Positions 11,605 through 23,204 of a stretch of DNA of 64,000 nt are shown here, piece by piece. The stretch's first letter is position 1. The number at the start of each line of letters is the position of its first letter. A model generated the notes under the pieces. That model saw nothing but the letters and a program-made list of their open reading frames with translations, had not been told where the DNA came from and did not search any database. Source of the DNA: Cryptomeria japonica. Lineage: Eukaryota; Streptophyta; Pinopsida; Cupressales; Cupressaceae. The position numbers were made by a program, and so were the translations under genes. The stretch is from the NCBI RefSeq assembly GCF_030272615.1, contig NC_081411.1, forward strand, positions 832,058,160-832,122,159, given 5' to 3'.

Positions 11605-11982
11605 ATTGAATTATTTTGTTTCTTTTATTAGGATCGTCGATCTCTCCTAATTTGTACTAGAGGGGAGGATGTGAAACCTTTCATCCGCAGGCACCTCGAA
11701 GAGGTTTTCACCTTTGGATACGCTCTTTATTTTTACTTTTTGGGGATCAACAAGTGTCATTGTGTGGTTTTCACTAGAATATCCATGTTTTATTGTGATA
11801 TTTTTGCAGCTCATAGGTTTGGAATCTGCCCCAAAGTACGTTGCACTATTAAGTTCGATGGAAAATCTAGCTTTATGATCTTCGCTTCGTATGTTATCCC
11901 GTATTTCTAAAAAGTCGATGAGCGCCTCATCATTTTGGAAGTGATCAAGACATGGGGGATTTGGCTGGTTCCAATCGATGAG

Positions 11983-12990
11983 TTAAGGGTGGATGATAGG
12001 CATGACCTCATCGATTAGATTGAGTTTAGAGGAGGCGTCAGTGAGGGTTAATATAGATGAGTGAAGTTCGTCGATGGTACTCTCCTTGTCAGATTCTGGT
12101 GTAGGATTTGACATAGGGCCTGTGGAAGTTGCTTCTTGCTCACGAACCCAAAAGGTTTTAATCCGTGCCTCTCCATAAACTGGGATATCTTTATGAGGTG
12201 GTGGAGGTGATGTGTCTTTCTCATCTGAAATATTTAGATTCACTGAATCCCATTCCTAGTCATGCAAGTCGGTCTCTGAATCACTCTCTAACATCCTATT
12301 ATTGTACCAGGCTGGGATGTCTTTTGAATTGAAGAGTGTATTGGTTATGGGTTTGTGCTCATTTGGAGGTGGGATTGCTAGGGTTGCTAGCAGGGTTATC
12401 GGTGTTGTTGATGTTGTTGCTAGGAGTATCGGTGTTGTTGGTACAGTTAGTGTTGTTTCTGCTACTGATGGGATTATCAGTGTTGTTGATGTTGTTGATG
12501 GCTTTGATTCTACTGATGGGATTATCAGTTTTGTGGGTGCAGTTGGTGCTACTGATGGGATTATCAGTTTTGTGGGTGCAGTTGGTGCTACTGATGGCTT
12601 TGATGCTACTGATGGGATTACCATTTTTGTCAATGCAGTTGGTGTTTCTGATGGCTTTGATGCTACTGGTGGGATTATCAGTTTTGTGGGTGCAGTTGGT
12701 GTTGTTGGTTTCGCGGATATAATCAAGGATGGCCTCCTTGGAGTAGCTGGTTGATACATGGGTTTGCTAGGTTTGCCTTTGAATCTAAGCTTAGGAAGAG
12801 ATTCCTTTTGAAAACCTATTCTAGTTTTATCTTTGGGTTTCAACTCCGGTTGTAAGGGCTCATGTCGCCCTTGTTTGCAATGTCCCAAAGGACTCTAGCC
12901 ATCATAGCCCATTATTTGCATGATAGTGAGGCCTTTGCCATATTTGTCTGTGGGAAGCTTAGCCTTTGGGCTTTCTATGTTGATAGGGTC
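11983..12990 (-). pseudogene. Low-complexity Pro/Thr/Ile spacer between protease and reverse transcriptase
   Basis: Frames 12256-12888 and 11983-12243. The core (about 12400-12720) repeats the unit TAPTKLIIPSVASKPS and variants at least five times. This is a coding tandem repeat within the pol precursor; the matching DNA repeat is easy to see. I know of no function; the flanking pieces are charged and unrecognised. Confidence 0.6.
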
Positions 12991-13035
12991 TTTTTAGATC
13001 CATTATGTCAAGTCCTCATCCATGGTTTCCTCTTC

Positions 13036-14251
13036 CTAACTTTTACCAAGGATGAACTGCGCCAAAGTGCATGCTTGCTTGGCCAATGGTGGTTGAAGCA
13101 ACTTTTGAGGTTTTCCATGCGTTCTAGGGGAGGTGAGTAATTGTCCAACACAAAAGAGTTGGCTAAGATTATATTCCCCAAGACCTTCCTCAGCCATTTT
13201 CATTTTCAACTTCTCTTGCTTTGGTATAGGGGTGATCGAATTGGAAAGAGAGGTTGGATTAGCGTATGATGTGGAAGGGATAGCTTCTCTGTTATTAGGT
13301 TCGGTGATCTTTGGCTGATGGTTAATATTGTTACAATATGCAAATGGATTTGCATCGCCAAGGATTGTGATTTCTACACTGTTATGGGGAAACTTGATAC
13401 ATTGATGATAGGTAGATGGAATATCTTGTATGGCATGTATCCAAGGTCTTCCTAACAAAAGATTATATAGAAAAGGAAGGTCCAGAACTTGGAAGACTAT
13501 ATGTTTCACCACTGGCCCCACTCTGATAAGTAATACAACAGTTCCTTTTGAAGAACGCTCTACATCGTCATAGGCCTTAATGGTTCTTTTTATTGGCATC
13601 CACTGATTCTACTGCATACCCCAATGTTGTGACCAACTGCAAGGTGCATATATTCAAGTCGACCCCATTGTCAATCAAGACTCGCTTGATTCTGTGTTGG
13701 TTTACAAATCCTTCAATGTGAAGGGATGCATTGTGTGGTTGTTGGAATGAAGCGTTGTCACTTTCAAAAAAAGTGAGGAATGGTGATGACCTGAGGCTGC
13801 CAACCATGGCTTGAAATTGATCTGTGTTGAGGTTGGCGGGGGCTGACGCTTCTTGGAGAGCTTCATCCAAGATTGCTTTATGAGAAGGGGATAAGCGCAA
13901 AATCTTTAATATGGATATGAGTGTTGGCATTTTATCCAATTGTTCCACAAGATTATATTGCTTTGGCATGGGTTTCATTCCTTGTGGTGTTTCTCGAATG
14001 GTAATCTTGTTGCGACGTGTAACAATGTTGCATGCAGGATTTGGATCTTTGATGGTGAGAGTTGCAACTTGCTCGTCAGTGTCATAGAGGTGATTCACAA
14101 TATAATTATATGCAGCTTGTGTATAATTAGTTGTAGTATTTGTTCTTCGCCCGGAGGTGGAAGGACCCCTTTGATCATGTGATGGAAGTGGATTCTTGAA
14201 CATTAGATGATCGTCATTGGATTTTTTAGGGTCATGTCCTTCTATTTCCAT
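13036..14251 (-). pseudogene. Tat element aspartic protease region
   Basis: Two open frames, 13577-14251 and 13036-13599, with a frameshift near 13,590. The active-site segment reads RVLIDNGVDLNICTL, a DNG form common in Tat elements in place of DTG or DSG. The flap-side part is YNLLLGRPWIHA...PSTYHQCIKFP, again typical of this branch. It matures the gag-pol precursor in intact relatives. Confidence 0.82.
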
Positions 14252-14254
14252 TTA

Positions 14255-15731
14255 TCCTATGTCAATAATATCTTGAACAAGATCTTTCAGTCGATGGCAA
14301 TTTCTCATTTTATGCCCTTTTCCTTGGTGAAATTCACAATGTTCATTATCTCTCCACCATGGAGGTTTGACCTGAGGCTCATAGTTAGAGGATTTTGGTA
14401 AGGTCACAAGATTGGAAGATACCAATTGACGTAATATTGTTTTGATGGGTTCCCCTAAGGGTGTGTACGTGCATTTTGGTTTGTAGTTTTGTTGCCTTTG
14501 TTTTGGTTACTCTTATGGCGCATTGCAACCTTGATTTTGTGGATGAGTGATGGTGTTGTTTTTAGGAGGGGGATTTTGTCCTGCAAACCTGACCACAGGT
14601 TCTGCAATTTTTACCGTTCGTGCATCCACTATCCAATCATTGACAATGTTCTTGTTCTTGTTCCAAAAATTTGGTTTATCACTATTATAACGTGGACGAG
14701 GGCCATCTTTGGGTTCATTGTAGATTTTGATAAGTCCCTTTTTGATAAGGGCTCTTTCACATTTTAATCCTTGAGTGATCATCTCCTCAAACGAATCTGT
14801 ACCCTTCATGTCTAAATGGAATTCCATCTCATCATTCAAGTTGGAAATGAATATTTCCACTAGTTCTTGTTCAAGCAAATGAAGAGAATGTTTGCTAGAC
14901 AGTTGCCTCCACCGTTGTAGGAAATTTGAGAACAACTCCCCTAGTTTGTTTGGTGTTGCATAAATCTACCATGGTAACATCTCGTTCTATGTTATGTGCA
15001 TAATGAGCGATGAATTTTTGAACTAGTTCCTCAAATGTTCTAATACCACCCGGTAATCGGGAAAACCATTGTGTGGTTGTGACTCCCAAACTCTGAGGAA
15101 AAAGGTGCATTAGATAGGTGTCCTCATAGGCCACCTCTAAACAAGTTGAGTGAAATTATCGTACATGATCTCTAGGGTCTCCTTTTCCCCTGTACTTTTC
15201 AAACTTGGGTGTTTCAAACCCTCACAGAAAAGGTGGCATATGCATGTTCCTATAAAAAGGATAGGGACAAATATCGTTAAGTGAAAATCGAGTAGTCTTC
15301 ACACCACTATTGAGTTGTTGAGCGAGATTTTTTACTTGTTGTCTCAACATGTCTATTTTTGTAGGAAGAGGAGGTGGAGGATTCCCTTGATGATTAAGGT
15401 CATAGTGGAAGTAATCTCTACCTCTTCCACCATCGTTTCAACTAAGTTGCTCATATGTTTGTCGTATTTGTGCAGTATCAAAGTCAGAGGGTAGTTTGGC
15501 ACCCTCTTGAGCAAGTCTCAAAAAATGAGCATCTGCATTGTTTCTAAGGATTTTGTCAAAGAGTCTATTGAACTTGGGATTGTGTTGTGCTCTTTCTATA
15601 TCTTCAGGAGTTGGAGTGCTAGGATCTTCATCATTTGTGCCTCCTCCAACGGCCTCATGGACATCATTGAGGTTTTCTTCCTTGTCTTCAATCTCTAGTT
15701 GTCGATTTCTCATTGATCTTGTTTGAGTCAT
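14255..15731 (-). pseudogene. gag: Tat element gag
   Basis: Capsid/nucleocapsid precursor. Starts MTQTRSMRNRQLEIEDK at 15731. The retrotransposon gag domain follows: FPQSL...WFSRLPGGIRTFEELVQKF (14895-15134), then after a frameshift FLQRWRQLSSKHSLHLLEQE (14513-14935). The C-terminal knuckle HCEFHQGKGHKMRNC lies near 14290-14345. The reading frame is broken by a stop at 15438, a frameshift near 14930 and further shifts around 14510, so no full protein can be made. Confidence 0.85.
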
Positions 15732-15860
15732 GTTGTTGAAAGTTTGAGGTTGGTGAAAGTGATTATGAGGTGGTGATGAAATGTTTGATGAAAGGTAAGT
15801 TTCTGTGAAATGTTTGTTTTTTATGATGGATCTCTTACACTGAAGGTTGGATGTTAACAA

Positions 15861-18032
15861 AGTTCTTTGTGAATTGCTCTTGTGTTTTCAACAATTTTGA
15901 TGTGATGAGGTATAGCAAGGTTTGAGATGTGTTACAAACCAAGCTACCTAGCAATGAGAGGATGCACTCATAAACTAGTTTTAACCTGTGTAGAAATGCC
16001 TCTTAGGATGATGGATCCTAGATGTAGATACACTCTAAAAGTGATTTGTTCGTTTGATTTATGCAATATTTAAAAGAACTTAGGACAAGACCTTTTTGTG
16101 TTTTTTGAGAGTTGAATGGTTTGGTGATGTGTGAAGGTTAAAGTGGATAGAATATGGACCTCAATAAAAACTTTTTGTCACAAAGGGGGTTTCTACTTCT
16201 TCCTCTCTCAGGGGTTGGTGGTTCCCCTCGAGATTCGTTGTAGGTGATACATATTTTTGGAAAGAAAGCAAGGTTGATCTTGCCCCCTTTGTTTTTGTGA
16301 TAATTCAAGGCTCTATACTGAGTAAAAGCCCTATTTTTCAAAGGCTCTTTGTCAAATTCGTTGGATTTGCCTTGAAGATACAAGTGCATATGGCGCAAGA
16401 AGGCTCTATGCGATAGATAAATTTGTCTATTGATGTAGAAAAACCTCCTTCTTTTGATAAGAGCTTTTGAACTCAATTGTCTCTTTTTCAATGTGGTCTT
16501 TTGATGAACACTCCATTTTCTCAAGATGTGAGTGATGGTCATACAAACTTGATACTTGTTTCACTTGTTGATGTTGTTTTGTTTATCAATGTTGGATGTA
16601 AATTTGTTGGATGAGTACTTGGTTTAAAATTGTTTTGAATTTCTTTAACAAGAAAACACAGCAAGCACACAAACACAATAACCTTGCCCTTTTTCAACAA
16701 AAAGCAAAAATAGGTGTGGATCTAAATTAAACCAATCATGAACTTTCTTGACCCTTTTTATAAATGTATTTTATGTTTCACAAGGCCTGAAGTCAGCCCA
16801 AATTGTTACTGGTCTGACACAAGATGAATACAACTCAAACACACTTTATCCCTAAGGTCAATGGCCAGTTGCAATATTTTCAGCCCACATCTTGATATTT
16901 CTTCGACTTTGGTACTACATACCTTATGTATCTCATCGTGGCAGGTAAGGATGTGATATACTAAGTCTTGCACAAGCATAATAGATAGATGATCCCTATG
17001 ATGGGGGACTCACTACTTTTATCAAGCTACAAGTAGCCTTTCAAAAAGCCATGTTTCTACTCAAGAAAATATGTATGGTGAGTATCTTGGGAGAAAAACC
17101 ATCTATGCTCTTGCACTGAACTTTTCACAAATATCTGCAATTAATAGAATGGATGGGCCTCTATAATAAAATGTGTTTAATAATGTTTGATGTCTTTGGA
17201 CGTAATTTCATTCTGTAGTGACTCACTTAAGAGCCTTGTAACTTGTGGTGGGGTCCATATGTCCTTTCAGCAAGTTACACTGTAGGAACAGCTACACCCA
17301 AGGCTACGGCTTTCGCTCTCACCTAATTTCTATAGCAGCTCGAAGGATTTACCGTGCAAGGTCGTTCCCAAGAGTGATGTGTCTCTTGGCAGGCCTCTCT
17401 TAAAAATAAAAATTTTGAGCGTTACTAACACTTTTCTCTTGCACCTAGGACCACGAGAGCCAAGGGAGAGGAGAAATGGGACCACTCTACAGATTTTTTG
17501 CACAAGTGTGTCAAACACTTAAAACACTTGTTCTTTTTAACTAGTTTATTGCAATGTGATCTATATGTTGTTTGGAGATTTTTCTCCAACAACCATGGTG
17601 TTCTTTTTTAACTTCACAAGGCAATTTGTTTTCTAACTAGGAATTTGAAAATCCTGGTCAACAAAATTGAAAGCACGTTGCTCAAAGTAAAAGCGAGTTT
17701 GTAACAAAAATGGACAAGTTGTTTGTTGTTTTTAACTTGCAAAATAGTTGATTCTGAATTTTATCCTTTCAAGAAATGAAATTTGTTTTGTTTGTTTTAA
17801 GCACCAAAATGAAAAATTTGTTCCTAACTTTCAAAAGAAAACAAATTTTGTTTGTTTGATTTGTGGTTCTTTTTAATTTTGCAAAATGAAATTCCTTTTA
17901 AGCCCAATTTAAAAAATTTGTTTATTTTAGTCCAAAAGGAAAGATGAAGTTGATTTTAGTCCAAAAGGGAAAGTGAATTATTTTTAATCCAACTTTAAAA
18001 GCAAAGCTTAGAAAAAAAAGAAATAAACTTTC
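15861..18032 (-). other. Leader of the Tat element upstream of gag
   Basis: About 2.2 kb between the nested solo LTR and gag. It contains a 134-codon open frame (16138-16542, MTITHILRKWSVHQ, basic, no recognised domain) and long AT-rich tracts. No function can be assigned. Confidence 0.5.
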
Positions 18033-19715
18033 TGATGCTCTGCAAAAAGGATTAGAAAATCTGTTTGATAGCAACTCACACAAGAGCACAAGAAACAAAC
18101 GTTAGTGTTAGCAACAAAGGATTATCCTAAACAAGCATATCAAGAGAGATATTAAGCATGAAATAGAAAGCATACAAACATAGAATAGATAAACTATACT
18201 CCTCCAAATGCTAATCAAGATGCTCATAGTTACTCCTCCCTTGTTCCTCTCCTCTCCAAGTTCCACATGAATGTAGCTCTCAGCTTTTAGCACTAGCCAT
18301 GGATGCCATATGGAGATTCAAGATGGTTGAATATGATAAACAAATGTTATGCAAGTGTAGATAGTGATGCTATGAAAAAGCTCTATGCTAATACCAGTAT
18401 AACAACAATACTCTAATGCTTCCTTCTTTGATTGAGGAGAAGGGTTCTATTTATAGAAGAAATGGGGAAATGAAGGGTTAAGATTGAGCAATCTTAACAA
18501 GGGTTAGGATTGAAATCCATGTGAGACTTTCAACCCAATCTCATGTTGACAAGTATCACCATGATGAGGCTTGAGAGGAGAGATAAGGAGCATTGAATGC
18601 TTGAGGGGACATGATGGTTACCCTAGGGGGTTGGGTTAGGGTTAGGTTAATGGATATTTCTTTTATCCAAGGGATAAATGAATGTGCAAGGGTTAAATGG
18701 TTACCTTAGTCAAAGAAATAAATGTTTTGAAGAGACCCATGAGTCAAAAGGATGGTTAAGTTAGAGGAAAGTCTCTAACCAAAGGTAAAAGGTGAGTTAA
18801 CCATAAATGGTTATGTAAGAGCCTTTAATGGTTTGGAAGGCTTTAGAGGTTAACCATTTGAAGACATAAAGCCTTTACTTTGGAGGTTTTGAGAAGTGAC
18901 TTCCTTTTATTTAGGAATGTGACAATGATTAGGATAGGATTAGGCTAATTAGAAGGAGTTAGAAGAATCTAGAAGGGATTTGGGCATGCAAGTGGATTTT
19001 GTAGGAGAATGCAAGTGGGAGGAATTTTGGGATTTTCAATTAAAATAAAATCATTTATTTCAATTAAATGGTGTAATTTGCATTTGGGTGGATATTCAAA
19101 TAAATATTAATTTATTTAAATGAGAAAAAGGAAGATAAAGTATTAAATGCTTGAAGACTTTAAGGGAAACCTTTAAAGGCTTAAGAAGACTATAGAAAGA
19201 AGCCATTAAGTTTGAAGACTTTAAGGGAAACCATTAAAGTCTTAAGAAGACTCTAGAAGGAAGTCATTAAGTTTGAAGACTTTAAGGGAAACTATTAAAG
19301 GTTTCAAGTGGGTGAGGATAAATAGGATTTTAAATAAATAATTTATTTATTTAAAATAGTTGTGCAACTTGCATTTGTAGGAAAATGCAAGTAGGTGGAG
19401 GATAAAGGTGATTTAAATAAATGTTAATTTATTTAAATGTGAGAGATGGGATTTTGGGGGATTTAAATAAATATTAATTTATTTAAATGTGAGAGATCAT
19501 TTAAATAAACAAATATGATTTATTTATTTAATTAATGGTCTGAATGTGGTTAAGTGAATTAAATCAAATAAATTGAATAATTGATTTAATTAATCAGAGA
19601 AGAGGGTTAAGATGAATTAATTAAATATTAATTTAATTAATTATTGATTCATGGTTAAATAATCAAATAAATACTAAATATTCATTTAATTAAGTTGACA
19701 GATTATATGACTACA
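18033..19715 (-). mobile_element. Solo LTR of the same Tat family, nested in the leader
   Basis: 1,683 bp, TGTAGT...GCATCA on the minus strand, flanked on both sides by CTTTC (18028-18032 and 19716-19720), a typical 5-bp target duplication. No primer site or polypurine tract of its own adjoins it. The element recombined to a single LTR after inserting into the leader of a sister element. Confidence 0.85.
18446..18460 (-). promoter_or_regulatory. TATA box of the solo LTR
   Basis: Minus strand CTTCTATAAATAGAA, a textbook plant TATA element inside the LTR. The corresponding site in the full element's 5' LTR (about 20775) reads CCTATAATTAGAGC and is weaker. It marks the U3/R border; transcription would run toward lower coordinates. 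Confidence 0.55.
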
Positions 19716-19879
19716 CTTTCTAATCCCTAACTCCTCGAATCCTGCAAAGCAAGAAGCTAACAAAAACCTGCACAAAAAACAAAATAGTTAGTGAAAAAGA
19801 AGATTTTTGGTGGGCTTCTACAAGCCCAAAATTTTGATTTTTCGGTTACATGATTTTTTTTTTCAATCTTTGTTACAAA

Positions 19880-20200
19880 AGCGCTACTCTGTGTAAACAC
19901 AGAAACGCTACTTTAATACAGACGTGCTGAAAGACTGACAAAAGCGATAAAAGAACACCAACAACACTATAAGATGGACAAAAGCGCTACTTAAAACTGT
20001 CAAACAAAATGAAATCTCTGTCACACAGAGAGCACAACCGCGCTAAAAGAGTTACAGTAGTGCTATTTAACCAACAATAGCACTATAACTCAGACAAAGG
20101 CGCTACTTCTCTGACAGAAGCGCCAAAACTCTGACGAAAGCACTGAATCCTCAGCTATCAAAGGTGCTAAAACGAATTCAATAGCGCTAAAGCGCAACCT
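19880..20200. repeat. Degenerate short tandem repeat in the Tat leader
   Basis: Roughly fifteen units of 18-26 bp built on GACAAAAGCGCTACT and variants (AGCGCCA, AGCACTATA). It lies just inside the primer site of the element. Similar in style to the arrays at 6.3 kb and 51 kb, though with a different unit. Confidence 0.75.
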
Positions 20201-20245
20201 GTGTGTGGCAATTTGGCAATTTTTATAAAAACGTTAGTTTGTTTG

Positions 20246-20284
20246 TTCAGAAGGTTGCATGTTCGATTTATGTCGGGTTCACCA
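20246..20284 (-). other. Primer binding site, tRNA-Arg-like, unusually long
   Basis: On the minus strand TGGTGAACCCGAC follows the LTR after two bases. On the plus strand the segment reads like the 3' part of a tRNA: CAGAAGGTT, a T-arm GCATG-TTCGATT-TATGT, a 7-nt acceptor strand CGGGTTC, then A and CCA. From memory the best fit is a plant tRNA-Arg, the primer reported for Ogre-type elements. The similarity runs about 39 nt instead of the usual 12-18. Confidence 0.75.
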
Positions 20285-20286
20285 AA

Positions 20287-21512
20287 TGATGCACTGCAAA
20301 AAGGATGTTAGGAACACACAAGAGATTCAAAAGATAGTGTTAGTTACTATCAATCAAAAACGAAAGATGAAAGAAACTACAATCCTAAGCATGCATGTCA
20401 AGAGAGATATCAAACATATTATAGAAAACACACAAAAATAGAGGAAAAACACTAAACCCTCCCAAATGCTCTCCAAAATGCTAATAGTTGCTCCTCCCTT
20501 GTTCCTCTCCTCTCCAAGTTCCACATGAGTGTAGCCCTCAGCTTTTTGCACTACTATGGATGTCTTATGGAGATTCAAGATTTATGAATAATAAAGATAA
20601 AAGACTATGCAAATGCAAACAAACTAGATATGAGAAAATACCTAATTAATCTATATTCATTTTAGCCAAAATAACAAACTAGACATGATTTTGCTCCTAA
20701 ATGCTCTCAATTTTACTATAGGTTAGATGCATACAAGATTTATTGATCTGGATTAAGAAGGAATGGGCTCTAATTATAGGAAAAATAGAGAAATGGATGG
20801 TTGAGATTGAGTAATCTCAATAAGGGTCAAGATTAATGGGTTCATGATCCATGTGAGGGCTTTCAACCCAATCCCAGGATGACAAATGTCAACATGAGAT
20901 GGCTTGAGAGGAGAGGGGTGAAGCATTAAATGCTTGAGATGACTTGAAGGTTACCTTGGGAGGTAAGGTTAGGCTTGAGTTGAATGAATAAAGCTTTTAT
21001 CCAATGAATAATGCCTTTATTTAATGGACAAACTCTTGATCGAGAGTTAGTGGGGATAACCATGGTCAAAGCAATGAATGCTTGAAGAGACCTGTGAGTT
21101 AAATGAGGGTTGAGTTAGAGGGAAAGTCTCTAACCATGTGGTTGAGTTGAGTTTAACCATTAATGGTTATGTAAGAGCCATAAATGGTCATGTAAGAACC
21201 ATTAATGGTTTGGAAGACTTTAGGGGTTAACTTGTTGGAGACATAAAGCATTTAATATTTTTCAAAGACTTCGGAGGCTTTGAGAAGTGACTTCAAGTTG
21301 CTTAGGAATGTGACAATAATTAGGGGATGGGTTTAAGCTAATTAGAAATGGTTTAGAAGAATCTAGAATGGGTTTAAGATGCAAGTGGGTTTGGTGGGTG
21401 AGGGAAAATAGGATTTTAATTAAATTAAAATTACTTTATTTCAACAAAATAGGTGCAACTTGCATTTGTAGGAGAATGCAAGGGGGGGGTAGTTTAGGGA
21501 TTTAAAACTACA
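20287..21512 (-). mobile_element. 5' LTR of the Tat element
   Basis: About 1,226 bp, beginning on the minus strand with TGTAGT and ending GCATCA two bases before the primer binding site. It is about 80% alike by eye to the solo LTR at 18,033-19,715, sharing TCCTCCCTTGTTCCTCTCCT and many later blocks. It lacks the AT-rich stretch that the solo LTR has near its upper end. Confidence 0.8.
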
Positions 21513-21583
21513 AACAGAAGGAAAATACAATATTTTGGGTGATGCAAAATTGCCCTTACACCACTAGATGCTCCCGCATCAAA

Positions 21584-21925
21584 AACTTCAAGAGAAATGA
21601 AGTATCCCAAAGAAAGAGCCATAAGAACAAAAAACCTCTAATTCACAAAGGTCTGAAAGGTTGCAAGTTGGCACATCATTTCCAAAATCCGCACAATCGA
21701 AAGGTAGCACAAAAAGAACAAAGAGGAAATCGGCCACTACATCATCGCAAAGAGAACCATCAAAAGAAGAGGCATTTGTAGCTCTGCTATAGATGAGTCG
21801 GGAAATGGGAAAAGAAGAAAAGGAAAGAAAAGGCTAAATGAGAAACATCATTGGAGGAAGATGAGAACTTACCAAAATCTACTCCCACAAAGGAGTACGT
21901 AGAACCCTTGATCAAGGAAGATTTA
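21584..21925 (+). repeat. Noncoding direct repeat, copy A
   Basis: About 340 bp (AGAGAAATGAAGTATCCCAA to GAACCCTTGATCAAGG) repeated with about 75% identity by eye at 22412-22754. No open frame is conserved between the copies. Confidence 0.7.
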
Positions 21926-22411
21926 TTTGTGAGTACTCTATTTTCTATAGCATGTTAATTAGTTAAAATCGTTCTAGATTAACTCCTTACTCTCTTTATA
22001 TGACTAGGTCTAAGGTATAAATACTACATACAAAAATTTCTTGGTTCCCAAAATTTTGATTTGTATTCCCCCTTCTCTTGATAACATAGGTTTTGTTAAC
22101 AAATATTGGGGTTTCTTCAAATCCATTCAATAGAAGTTGTGAAATAGATAACGTGTCTCTTATGATGTGGTCCATAGGTTTATAAAAGATATTCTCTTTT
22201 TAGTAGACAAGGACTATACTTTCATGCAATAAATTGAATCTGGGACATCTTGGATTCTAGAACTACCATATGAGCTCTCAAGTGTAAAAATTGACTCATA
22301 TCCAACCACACTCCTCGGCCTTCCCAAAGACCCATAAGAAAAGAAGTTCATCACATAATAGGAATATATGGACAACATTGCTAAATATATATCTAACTTG
22401 TGGATAAGAAC

Positions 22412-22754
22412 CATGAGAAAGTATAGGAGAAATAGGGTATACCAAAGAAAGAACCAGAAGAATAGAGCACCTCTACTTCATAGAGGTATGGAAAGTTGAA
22501 AGTTGGCACATCCTTGAAAAAATCCATACAATCTGAACGTAGCACAAAAAGAACAAAGAGGAGAGTGTCCACTGCACCACCGTAGAGAGAACCATCAGAA
22601 GAAGAGGCCTCCACAACTCTACTATAGATGTGTGAAAAGAAAAAATGAACAAAAGGATTTGTCTCACAAAGAAACTTCACTAGAGGGAGACTAGAACCTA
22701 TCAGGAGATACTCTCGCAAAGGAGCGAGTAGAACCCCTAGTTAATGAAGATCAA
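22412..22754 (+). repeat. Noncoding direct repeat, copy B
   Basis: Partner of 21584-21925, sharing for example GTAGCACAAAAAGAACAAAG. The two are separated by about 490 bp, and the spacing would suit LTRs of a tiny element, but no primer site follows copy A. Confidence 0.65.
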
Positions 22755-23164
22755 CTTTGCAATGGCCTCTTTTGCAAAGAAGTCTTTGAGAAAATTGTGT
22801 AAATTTATAAGGGCATTATTCTTGCACGATAGAGTTGTCTTGAGGGAAATCCAACATTTTGAAAGGTGGGATGATGTTAGCAAGATAATACTAGAGCATG
22901 TATGTAGATCATACCGTAATTTTGCAATGATCTTGTGGAGGCTCTAATCAAAGAGACATCATCTAGAATAGGAGTAGTATATTTGGGTCGCATCCCATTG
23001 GATAGATATTTGTATAAGTAAAGATGTAATGTAACAAAGTATGAGAGGGTGAGGATATGAGATAAGAGATATAGGAGAATAGATAAGGAATGTGTATAAT
23101 GTATAAAGGAGATAGAAGGATACAACTAAGGCAAAGTCTTGTATACATGTACATGAATCATCAA

Positions 23165-23204
<40 letters not shown>

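Larger units (their letters stand above)
8093..21512 (-). mobile_element. Ty3/gypsy LTR retrotransposon, Tat lineage, 3'-truncated
   Basis: Read on the minus strand the order is 5' LTR (21512-20287), primer site (20284-20246), leader, gag, protease, proline/threonine spacer, reverse transcriptase, RNase H, a second RNase H, linker and integrase. The extra RNase H before integrase and the FHQGKGH-type gag knuckle are marks of the Tat (Ogre-like) branch. The element ends at 8093 without a 3' LTR, where it abuts copy 3 of the PMD repeat. Every gene is damaged. A solo LTR of the same family interrupts the leader. Confidence 0.88.

Noticed and set aside
12302-12754. Plus-strand Val/Gly-rich repeat protein
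   Set aside because: Antisense of the Pro/Thr/Ile repeat of the Tat pol gene; the minus-strand frame has the right neighbours.
16138-16542. A separate gene in the Tat leader
   Set aside because: A single 134-codon basic frame inside an LTR element leader without domain or splice partner; not enough to call a gene.
20246-20284. Partial tRNA gene
   Set aside because: It includes the CCA, which plant tRNA genes do not encode, has no 5' half, and sits two bases from an LTR end; a primer binding site explains it.
18033-21512. A complete small element made of both Tat LTRs with a 570-bp interior
   Set aside because: Tempting because a primer site and purine-rich stretch lie between them, but CTTTC on both sides of the lower LTR shows it to be a solo insertion, and the leader continues below it to gag.
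21584-22754. LTR pair of a small retroelement
   Set aside because: The spacing fits, but I see neither primer site after the first block, nor polypurine tract before the second, nor TG...CA ends.
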